A stretch of DNA of 64,000 nucleotides, taken from NCBI RefSeq assembly GCF_905220565.1, contig NC_059404.1:4306472-4370471 (forward strand). The letters are read 5' to 3'. Position 1 is the stretch's first letter. Every line of letters begins with the position of its first letter. A program made the position numbers and the translations under genes. Source of the stretch: Melitaea cinxia. Lineage: Eukaryota; Arthropoda; Insecta; Lepidoptera; Nymphalidae. Below the pieces are notes generated by a model. It worked only from the letters and a program-made list of their open reading frames with translations, was not told where the DNA came from and ran no database searches. Positions 9,024-21,000 of this stretch are shown here, in pieces.

Positions 9024-12000
9024 CTAGGTCTACTAGACTAGGTCGGCAAACAAGTGCACGGCTCACCTGATGGTAAACGATTACATTAACTTAAAGACGC
9101 CTGCTACACCAATAGCATCGTAAGCGTGTTATCGACCTTACTCCCAATACCCCCAGGAGCTCTGGTTACCTTACTTACCACAGGAACACAACACTGCTTG
9201 AAAGCAGTATCATTTCGCTGTGATCTTCTGTAAGGTCGAGGTACTTCCCCAGTCGGACTGCTCCAGGTTTTAAGCAGGATATTTCCTGCTGTGCTTACCT
9301 CTGTTGTTTGTCGTTAATTATTTAATCAGTTGGTTGTCGATAATTTGTTTATTATGAAGGCTGTTACAAATAGACGAACACATAGACAACAGAGTTTTAG
9401 AAAAAGGTTTTCGTCACAGCCTTTTACGCTTGAAAACCTAAAGAGTAACATATTCCGCTTAGAGCCAGCAAGTATTATTCATTTATTTATTTACACTTTA
9501 TTTTACACCAAAGAAGAAATAAAATAAATGAGAAATATGAGGGCAAAGGAGAGGAATATCAACTAATATTTTTATTAACATACTCAGCAACCGGTAAAAA
9601 GGCCCCAAGATTTATAATAAAATAACCAAATCCTAAAGTCATCAGACTGAACTGACTGTTTATTTGAAATATTGAACACGAATATTTTTAGTAAAAATAA
9701 ATAGACAATATAAAGGTAAATAACATAAAATGCAAGTTACCGTTATCAATCTTTTCCCTGGCGCGAGAGTTGCTCATGCCAGCGTACGGAGTGTCGCCCT
9801 TGGAGAAGATCTCCCACATGAGCACGCCGTAGCTCCACACGTCGCACAGGGACGTATACTTACCTATAAAACACCAAAAATATACATAGTCTTAAAAAAT
9901 CTTTTTTTTATGAGGAAAAGTTGGCGATGTGGTCACAGAAATTAACTGATAAATTAGCGGTCACGGATTTGGTCTCCCCACGTTAAAAATGTTTGTGTTG
10001 ACCATACAAATGTCTTGGTCTGGGCGTTTCTGGGCCCTCAAAACAGAATTGAAATCCTTCTGAGCAGGCACTTCTTCTAACATTTATTAATATTATAAAA
10101 TGATTGAAGATTAATAATTAACAAAACAGTCGATCAAAAGTCAGTCATAACTATAATAAACTCATTAATAAACAATAATATTGCCCTAGTTTATTTCACT
10201 CTCGTTATACAATCAAAAAAGTGTATTACAGTGTAAATTAATTACTTACCGAAATTTAGAGCCTCTGGAGCGGTCCACTTTATGGGTATCTGCTTCATGC
10301 CACCTGATACGATGTACTCTTCCTCTTCCCTAGACATGCCGAAGTCCGATATCTTCACGATATTATCATCTCCAACAAGACAGTTCCTGGCTGCGAGGTC
10401 GCGATGTATGCAGTTCTTAGATTCCAAGTATCTCATTCCCGCTGCAGCGTCTCTACACATCGCTAACAGAGTTCGGGATGTGAGGTTCGACGACCTTGTC
10501 CGTAGGAAGGTTAAGAGAGATCCACCTGGAAATATTTTGAGTAAGTTTATTTTTAAATAAACGTGGTACGTACAATAATACACCAAGTAAATTTTTATTC
10601 CATTGCTTTATGTTTTGCTGCCTTAAGTCCTTATTCTTCTTTCTTAATTATTGTCGTTTTTTTTTTTTTTTTTTTAATGATATTATTTTCGACTTTCGTT
10701 AAGTGTGTGTATGACCTTATGGCGAAATTAATGTTTTCATTTCATATTTTTTTTTAATAATAGAAAAGAATCAACGTAGTAAGTAACTGCTATAAAGGAG
10801 CCCTTTTAAATGTGTATTTTATAGAAGCATTTAGCTGTGTTTGTTTTATTAGAACATGAATTATAAGCAAAAGAATTTTCGGAAATTATACTGAATAAAA
10901 CAGAAAATTTCCAGTTTGAAAATTTTTACCGCATGTTTTTGTAACTCGATATGTGGCTGATACTCATTTTTTTCCGAACGTAACCTAATTTTTTTTAAAG
11001 TGGAAAGTGAAATGTGCCTCTTGCATATTTTTTTATTGATATGGGCGCAGTCTTTTTGATCGACATTATTGTTACTAGTCCGCTCACAACTATCACAACG
11101 TTATGTTAAGTTATGACCAGATATGTATATAAGACAAAAAATTTCATATGTTGGCATAAGGCTGTATCAAAAGCCGTTTAGGACTTTTCAAGACGAATAA
11201 ACATAAAAAGAGAAACATTTATACATAAAGAAATTGAGAAATTTATTATATAAAAGAATAATTTTTTATTATGGCTGGCCTCAGCAGTAAATGTTCTGCC
11301 CAAAATCTAGAGTAGCCTAAATGGGGAAGTACCTCAACCTTACAGAAGGTCAAATTTACATAATCAATATCGTGTTCCTGTGGTGATTAAGGGGGCTAGA
11401 GCTCACGGGGATGGTCGGGAATAGGGTCAGCAATGCGTTTGCAATTCATCTGGTGTTGCAGGCGTCTATAAGCTACGGTTATCACTTGTTTGCCGATCTT
11501 GTACAAAAAAGAAGAATCGTTACCCGGCACGAGTTCCATGACTATCATAATTGGTTGTTTTTGCACCGCAATGCCAATGAGGCGCACAATGTTGGGGTGC
11601 GAGTACTGCTTAAGGATGCGGCCCTCCTGCAGAAATGTGCGCTTCTGGTCCTCCGGCAACGCCACGCGGCACGTCTTCACCGCCACCTCCTGCCCTGTGG
11701 GCAGCAGGCGCGCCTTGTATACGTCACCGAAGTTACCCTGAATACAACACATAATATACACGTTAGACTAACATTGAATCAAGATATTGCCCTGAACACC
11801 AAGTCACAAGATAGACGACCAATGTGTGAATAAAATAAAGTTTTCCTCTTGGAATAAGAACTATAACGGAACATTTCTTTTTGATGTAGTGTTACACACA
11901 CACATATACGCACAGGCACACACGCACACGCACACACATGTATGGGACATACACGTTAGACAATCATCGAAACAATAAAATAAAGTTTATTTTTCCTGGG

Positions 12001-15000
12001 GTAAGAAAACGGAACATTCTTTTTTCGAATTTACTTTTGCGTTTTTATAACAATCATATCTGAATTTGATTAACTTAGCTACTAGCTGCGGCCCGCGACG
12101 TCGTCTGCGTGAACGCTATACAGCACCAAAAATACCTACGATTATACCTTTTAAAATAACATTCATTTACCCGTTTCTTCTTTACATTTCATATCTACAG
12201 AAAAATCTCATAGATGGCGCTGCTTTAAAATTGTCTTGTCTACTTATATTCATTTAATTACTTTTATCGGCTTACGCCGAGTTGCACGAAACAAAATTAA
12301 AATTTAAGTAGAGATTAAAATAATTTAATCACAAGAATTTCATACAATTCTTGCGATTAAATTAGTTTAATCACTACTTAAATTTTAATTTCTTTTCGTG
12401 CAACTCGGCGTTAGTTACTTATATTGCATAATTTTTATAGTGTGAAGCTAGCTTATATAGCATGGTTATTATTAACTTAATAACAACAACATTCAAATAT
12501 GCGTCGTTAGATTACACGTTGTTACAGAATGCGTTGAGGAAATAAAGGTTCACTGCTCGTTCCCGGTAGGTGATAGCATGATAATATATAGCCTATATAT
12601 TGACCCGACTTCTTAATAATATTCGTGCCAAATTTGAAGTAAATTCATGCGGTAATTTTTGAGTTTTTCCCGGACATACATACAGACAAAAAGATAAAAA
12701 TTCTAAAAACTATGTTTTTGGCTTCGGTATCGATTGTAGATCACACCCCAAGTATTATTTTTAAAAAATATTCAATGTACAGTTTTGACGTTCCTACCAT
12801 TTTATTATATGTATATAGATGTAAAGATACACTCACAGATAATTTCTCTCCCAAATAAAAATAATAGGTGCTTATGATAAAAACGGCTTTAGAGCTGTAC
12901 ACGAGAATAAAAACCTCATTGGCGTTAATGGAACTTTAAACACCACTACAATATAATACCTATATACGTTATCTACGTAATTATGTGCTGTTCTTTTTTT
13001 TTTGTCACCAAAATGATATAGGACAGATAACTTAACTCAAACAATGTTGGGGTTCCTTGTAAGAAAATTATGATTTTTCCTTGTTTATTACATTGACTTT
13101 AGAAGAGAACAATAGTTACATACAACTGTTCTGGTGTAGTGGTGTGAGTAGTCGCCTAAAATAGTTTCCTGGTTCGAATGCCGCTCAGGATGGAATTTAT
13201 CGGAAAGAATATTTGAAGAAATGTTCCTTTTCGGTTTGGATGTCTGTCCTTGTAGGTTACCCCATCGTGCCTTGGAGAGTACGTTAAGCCGTTGGTTCCG
13301 GTATCATAAATGCCTGATAGCGATCGTTAATCATAGAAGGGGATACAGACATATCCGTCAACGCGCAGTGGAGCAGCGTGATAGATTATGTTACAACCCT
13401 TCTCCCACGTGATGAAAGAGGCCTTTGCAGTGTAATGATACAGGCTGAATTCTTGCATGCAAAGGTTACATAGCTTTTAACTGAGGTAGGGCACAGCAGG
13501 AAATCCAGCTCAAAATATGGAGCAGCCCGAATGGGGTAGTACCTCGACCTTACAGAAAATCACAGCAAAATAATACACTTTTCAAACAGTGTTGTGTTCC
13601 TGTTGGTGAGTAAGGTGACCAGAGCTCCTGGGGGGAATTAGGGATGGGGTCGGCAATGCGTTTGCGATGCTTCTGGTGTTGCAGGCGTCTATAAGCCACG
13701 GCAATCGCTGAACTCTCTGAGCCGTGCGCTTGTTCGCCGACCTAGCCATATGTTTCAGCGCCTCACCCGGCCGATCTTGTCCAGCAGCTGCACGCGGTCG
13801 TTGTTCAGCTCCCAGGTCTCGCGCGGCACGGCGCGCCGCAGCAGCGCCCCCGAGCGCGCCGTCACGGGCACGCCGCTGGTGCGCTGCCACGCGATCAGTT
13901 CCGCGACCGATGGGAACGCGGCGCCTTCGAACCTGTAGTGTCCCTGGGGAAACGTCGGAACATTTCCTGCCGTGAGCGTCAGAGCATTAAAACTACGCAA
14001 AAACGTTGATGTTTTTGATACCTATGGACTTAAGTCATACAAGTGTTTCCACGAGTGATAACTATTGATAATGTTTAAAGACCTTGGTTAAATATTTGCT
14101 ATTATTTATATATATGACGAGTGGTAGCTATCCTTTTCCTTGAGTATCCTATTCACTAACTGTATAGTTTCTTTTTTATTGAATGCTTTATTAATTCGAG
14201 AATCGCATTTATAAAAATACAGACGTATTAAGAACCTCCTCCTTTTTAAAGTCGGTTAAAACTAGCAACCTTTAAGAAAATTCTTAAAACAGTGATTATT
14301 TGTCATTATTTCTTAAAAAATTCTCGCATTTTAGAATATATATATACTACAGATTAGATGTTAGTAATTACTCTATATTTTGTAACTCACCTCTGGTGTG
14401 GTCTGCACAATAAAATGTTTATGTTGCCCCCAACAGACAGACAAAACGAGTTGTCTCGCGTGGTTCCTGGTTGTTTCTCGAACTAAGTAATCTCCATCGG
14501 CCCTCAACAATCGCACCACTTCCTCCCTGGGCAGTACTCCGTGGAACCATTCTTGGTCCACCAATGATCGCTCCGTCTCACTGACGCTCACCTGTCAACG
14601 TCGAGATGAAAAGGATGACTATATGTTACATTTATAAATTGTATGACACATTTCACGTGTGTCGGCTAATGCCGATAAGTATATCGTTTTATTTCTGAGA
14701 ATCTTGGTTCTGCACGAACTCAAAGCGACTTTATTAAGCTTTAATTACGTGAGAAGAACTAAATATGTCCAGATACTATAAGGTTAATTAATTAAAATTC
14801 CATTTCCTGTAAGTACTAATTAACAAATGGTTTTTATAACGGAACTTAGTAAATATTTAAAAATATTAAAATGTTTTTAACTATAACATCATTAAAACCT
14901 TGATCGCAGTTATAGTAAACAGGTTTATTTTTCAAACAATTCTACCTCAAATACAAAATCCTATGCTATATATGCGCTGTCGCAATAGATCATAAAACTA

Positions 15001-18000
15001 GTTTAACACGACAAATGTGACACAAGCACACGTTAACTCCAATTAGTGTTATAATAAACAGGCGTAGAACATGCTCATTAAATGTTACCTCGAACTGTTA
15101 AGCAACGATTTCACAACAAATTCACAAAACCAAGCAAAACATACATCTCTCTCAAGTTCCAGCTGAAGTTGTTTCAGCCTCTTCTTGCGACGAGGGAATG
15201 CCACGGGCGGTAATATGTCCGCGTTCGTTATATACATCGCAAAAGGATCCATTACTCGGTAGCACTCGTGTCATAAACCGAATTATTACATGATTTACTT
15301 TCAATTTAATAGCGGAAATTTTATAATAACTGCATGAACTTGAAGTAAACCCACGAGCGACGCGGACATCGGGTAAACAGCGTAACATTTCTGGAACGTC
15401 TCAAGCGGCGTCACCTTGATTTTGAATTTGAGTTTTAGTGTGAACTGGTGCTATTTTAATTTTATATGAAAGTGTATATCGGTGTGAAGTTCGCGCGGTG
15501 CTGGCGCTTGCGTTGTCTAAAATTATTTTGAACGCTGTAGCTGTGGACTCTCGAGCTTTTCTTCATGCAGTGTCGAAGAATGTCATGCGTCTTATTAGTG
15601 TCACTCACCACACGGTTAGGGCATGTACAGCGAATTTTTCTTCGCTTCCTAAACACTTCGTTTTGTACTCTACATTGCACATAGACATCCAAGCGCTTGC
15701 GGAAACGTCGCTTTAGGACCACTCTCTTTTTGCGGAGGGTCCACATAAGCTTTACCGAGTCGGAAGGTCCCTCGCTGCTGCTTCTGTACGTCTTTGGTGG
15801 TAATGCGGGGCTGGACGGTACTGACTTGCGTCGGAAAGGACGCGTAAATAATCTGAAGAACGGCTTTGGTGGTACGATAGAGTGTAGGTGCAATCGGAAA
15901 GCGTCTATTGATGCTTTCGATCCAAGTGACGATCGGTCCTGACGATTCAATAATTCGGTTAAACGTGTGTACTATGTAGGTACTTACGTGAAAAGTTGAC
16001 CTAGTAATTACAATTTAAATGCTAAGTTAAAAAACTGAAAAATGGAGCATTTACAAAGTTCTTATTTATTTATTTATTTGTTAATACTTTATTGCACAAT
16101 ACATTAATTTTTTTTACAAAAGGCGGGCTTAATGTTAAAAGCATTCTCTACCAGCCAACCTTAGGACGTACGAGAGCAGAGGTTGAAAATTCAGATAAAT
16201 AAATAAAAAGAGGAAATATAAAGTAACGTTAGTGGCTCTCGAGTCCTTCTTACTAATTTTGTATTCTATAAATGTAATTATAATTATAAATATTATATCT
16301 AATAAATATGGGACTGGCGTGTCCATGTAGGACAAAAGTCCCTAAAATTAATAAGAGAATAAAAAAAATTGAATAAAAAAAATTAACCTGTAACTGAAAT
16401 TGTAAAATATTATGGCCTATTTAAGTTAAGGTATTATACATATATTAGTTATGTAAACATGTTTTTTTTTTAAATTATTGTACAATATAAGACTTTTACC
16501 TAAATAGCTAAAACTCCCACGCTCTCGTTTTGTTAATCTCATAATTCAATGGACCACTATTACATCATTATGGTGTAATTAGGGCATTATTATGATAATT
16601 GAATTAGTGATACCGAAATTGTTAAAACCCACCATTTAGATGTCAAAGGCTGACCATTGTAAGATTATATAGAAACCTAGCGGCTCTGGTGGTGTTGAAA
16701 AGTTCATGTATAGTTGTAGTACACAAGTATTTTCCCAAGTAACGCAAGTAACAAAGTACAGAGGGTTCAAATCATCCTGACAGTCGTACCTATGTGGACG
16801 AGGCTGATACAAATACTATATCTGCATAACAAGAAGTACGGAACGAGAATTAAATACATTAAAAGATATTCAAAAAAATGCATATGTCAGCTTATTTATT
16901 TAGCGACTAATAATCTACCTTCGGTATATATTCGTCCCAAAACTTCAATTTCATATTTTAGCCAATTTAAAATAATACAAAATATCTTCATCACAATGTT
17001 CAGTTTTTTTTTCTGTATAATATGAGGCCTTTATCCCATTATTGTGTATACACAACGATTGTCATACAAAGATCATAGTTTCGTGTCAACAACAACTTGC
17101 CCACCTGCAGGCCGAGATGATTGATTTGCACTAGCTGTACTAGAAGTGTAAGTACCTAATAATGTTTAGTAGTAGGCACACAAGCTTACTCTGAGGTAGG
17201 GCACAGCAGGAATTTCCTGCTCAAAATATGGAGCAGCCCGACTGGGGTAGTACCTCGACCTTACAGAAGATCACAGCAAAATAATACTGTTTTCAAGCAG
17301 TATTGTGTTCCTGTTGGTGAGTAAGGTGACCAGAGCTCCTGGGGGGATTGGGGATTGGGTCGGCAACGCGCTTGCGATGCTTCTGGTGTTGCAGGCGTCT
17401 ATAAGCTACGGTAATCGCTTACCATCAGGTGAGCCGTACGCTTGTTTGCCGACCTAGTGACATAAAAAAAAAACAAGCGTCGCTCGTACCTGGTGGTCGG
17501 GCGAGCTGCCGTCCAGGCTGTCGACGCCCACGGCCTCCGCGGACAGGTCGGGGCAGCCGCTGGGCGCCTCCTCGCAGCCGAGCTCGGCGAGCGCCGCGCG
17601 GATCATCTCCGCCTGCCGCGCGCACTTGCGCTCCGACACGCGCAGCTCCAGGAGCTTCACCGGCTCCGCCGTCGTCACCGGGATCGGGGGTGGGGAGTGC
17701 CTGGGCGGATTGAACTAGATTAGTCTGCACTTCTATAATATAAAAATGAGTCGCTGAATGTGTTGCTAAGCGCAAAACTCGAGAACGGTTGGACCGATTT
17801 CGCTAATTCTTTTTTTAAAATATTCCTTGAAGTACGAGGATGGTTCTTACGGAGAGAAAAATTCTAAAAAAAAAAATTTTAAATTTCCTGAAAAAGTCTA
17901 AAAACAACACTTTTCTATACTTCCATACAAAAGATTTGTGATAATACTTAAAAGTCAATTTGAACTTTAATACCATACGATAAAGTTTGTGTTAGGCGAT

Positions 18001-21000
18001 ACGAAGTTCGCCGGGTCAGCTAGTTTACAATAAAAGAGACATTTGTCTAATGGATTTTATAGAGATGGATGTTTATACTAAAAATACACGAAGCTACTTT
18101 TTTGGGGTGTACTGAGCGCATATATGTCTCATTCTCATTTGCTTAAAAATTATGCGTTATTGAGGTATTTTATGTCGCACTAAATAAACGCGGAAAATTA
18201 TGGCTGATAATTTTTCTTGATTTTAATCTGGTTTAAATTGAAGTATTGCAATGTTAGTTAGCAGCATTGAGGTTGAGAAATAACTTCAATTGAATATGAA
18301 TTAAATGAATCTCAATATTAATGCTACTTGAACAATAACAGTGTTTCGATGGATTTGCTTTCTATAAATCATTTCCAATTATTATTATATTATAACATAC
18401 GTAAATAATATAATTTAAGTAGACTTGAGATATTTTGAAATCCAAAATTGAATGTGCTTTAAACAATGAAGTGCATCAAATAAATTACCTATCGATACCA
18501 TTCACTCCATTTGTCATCCCAGTATTGTTATTTTTACAAACGCCATTCCCTATAATCTCTGGTCCCTGTAGCGCCGTCTGTTTCTCCCGATTGTCTTGCA
18601 ATAACGTCTCCAATTCCGTTAACTTCTCCTTGAGCCACTCAACAGTTAAATTGTCGACTGTCAATTGGTTTGGTTGTAGCTTACCGCTCGTATCTTCCAC
18701 TAAGCTTTCGTCAAAGTTAAATGAAACTGGGGTTGAGGGCGGTGACCTGAAATTTTAACGAGATATAATGCATTGCTCAATTTTTATATTTTTGAGGTAA
18801 TTATAGATACAGTGATAAATTAAATGTTAACTGACTAAGGAGGATACCAATAGTGTTTGGTTAAGCTTGGAGAAGTATAGAAGTTTGTTCAGGCATCATT
18901 TCAATCTAAACGGTTCAAATTATTTAAATCAAAGCTATCAAAACAAATGCACAAATATCTTCGCTGTGTTACTTTAGAGAAGCCATAAGAAGTAGGTAAA
19001 CTGCATCATAATATAATAGTTATGAAAAAGTTAATATTTATACAATCTAAATTGTTCAATGTATATATGAATGTATGTATGATCGAATTGGTTTCTCAAA
19101 TCACTGCTAATTTCTATATTAACTTTATCAAAAAAATCCGAACAATTAAGATCATTTAAAATCACGTTAATTTTTGAAATGGTAAATCGTATTACGTACA
19201 TTTTTTTATCAATATTTTACATGTAAATACTAAATACATTTTAATTTTTAATAATTACTTTCTAAGTTTGAACGTTTGGCTTTCGCTTTAATAGCGGATA
19301 TATCATCAGCGGATACATCATCGACCAGTTTACGAGGAAACAAAAAAGGATATTTCGATATATACAAAATTAATAAATTTTCTTACATACTTTTGGTTGT
19401 GGACATCGATAAAATACAAGGAAAAATTAAATGTCAGAAGAAAACCACCTACTGCCTCCCAAAATATAAGCGATACGAAAAACTAATTGTAACGAAAATA
19501 AAATATTCTTTTTGCGAGGCGAAACTAAACAGAAATAGTAATTAAACCTTATTACTCGTCACACTCCATTATCTCACATACCTATTCAAAACTCGATTAG
19601 TTTTGCTCACGATCCGTTAAATTTCGAACATGTCAAGTACATTTTATAATGCATACCTGTACTTGTCTATAAACTCTTTGTATTCTTCCTGCGGCCTCAA
19701 GTTCTGTACGGTTGAGTCAATCTTGTTTTGTATTTCTTTAAACTTCTCGGTCCCGAAATCCGACCTCTGCGCCACCTCCACCAGAATTCCTTTCCTATTG
19801 TTTCAAATAAAATTATGCCATACATCATTTTAATTTATAATAATTTATGCTTATGTAAGTATACTCGTATTATAAAAAAAAAACTTTGTCGTGTTGTCAT
19901 CCGGATTTATGAAATTACTATTGATCCGATCGAGATGTATTTTTCCTTCCAAAATAGTAAAACCTATGCTGTGTGGTGAAAAAACCATATGAATTTAAGA
20001 GATATTAAAAATACATGTAACTAGAAGACATGGCAGACGTCGTGTCTTGCAAACTATCAAAACGAGAGAGGTTAAAATAATCGTTACTTTTCTGAAATTT
20101 TATAATTTTTTAACCAAAAAAATATCAGAATTAGTCCAGCTGTTAGACCTCGAGTTTTGCGCTTAGCAACACATTTAACAATTCATTTTTATTTATATAG
20201 ATTTCAGCCATAGCAATGTTATTTTTATCACAGTATGTAGCTAGCTAATTACATATAATTTACTTTAAAAAAAACTAATTATTACGTAAGTAATCGATCA
20301 GATTTAGATTATTATCAGTGACTAATAAGAAAAATATTTCATACCGCTATCAATTAAGTAATTTCATAAATATTTTCATGACCTAATTATCTACTTTTAA
20401 TCATGACATATCTAAACAGGTTCTTTAAAGTTCACTTGCACCGCCTAATTTTTTAAAACATTTATTGCAACACTTTTATTTCATGGTTTCACAAAAATGT
20501 ATCTTAATATATTGTAAACTTTATATAAAGTATATAGTATAAAAAACTGTGTGTGTATTTATGTACGCACGTAAAAAGGTTCATTGGCTAGCTAACTTCA
20601 CATTGCTAATTTTTTCATCATTGACTAGCTAACTTCAGGTAACGGTATGCACGCGCATTCATTGGCTAGCTAACTTGACGTTTCTAACTTCTTCGTTGAC
20701 TAGCTAACTTCAGGGTGTCGGTTACTTACGTGACGGTATGCGCGCGCATCGTAAAAATTTACTCTCATAATTCTTCCCTAACACGTCAAAAAAAGTATAA
20801 CTTCAAAAATTAAGTTTAAAATATATAACTACAAATAAGATCTAACGTCACAGAAAACATTTAAGCGGGTGCAGATATGAGTAGCAACAGAATCATTATT
20901 TCGTGTGTTGTTGTGACACGCGCTTAACCAGTTTTACTTTTCCATATGATTAGCATAGCCACGCCTCAGAAAGTGTCTAACCTGACCTGTTTATTTATAA

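Noticed and set aside
8946..9066. Apparent coding extension upstream of the last kinase exon, containing a Tyr-Ile run
   Set aside because: It is the translation of an (AT)n microsatellite and a family A repeat upstream of the splice acceptor.
13755..14000. Minus-strand ORF extended beyond exon 13767-13943 with an upstream start
   Set aside because: The extension crosses the acceptor TTTCCCCAG into intron. The exon start at 13943 fits phase and family alignment.
17425..17775. GC-rich open frames on both strands over the linker exon
   Set aside because: Shadows of the real exon 17490-17700. Only the frame that joins in phase with its neighbours is kept.
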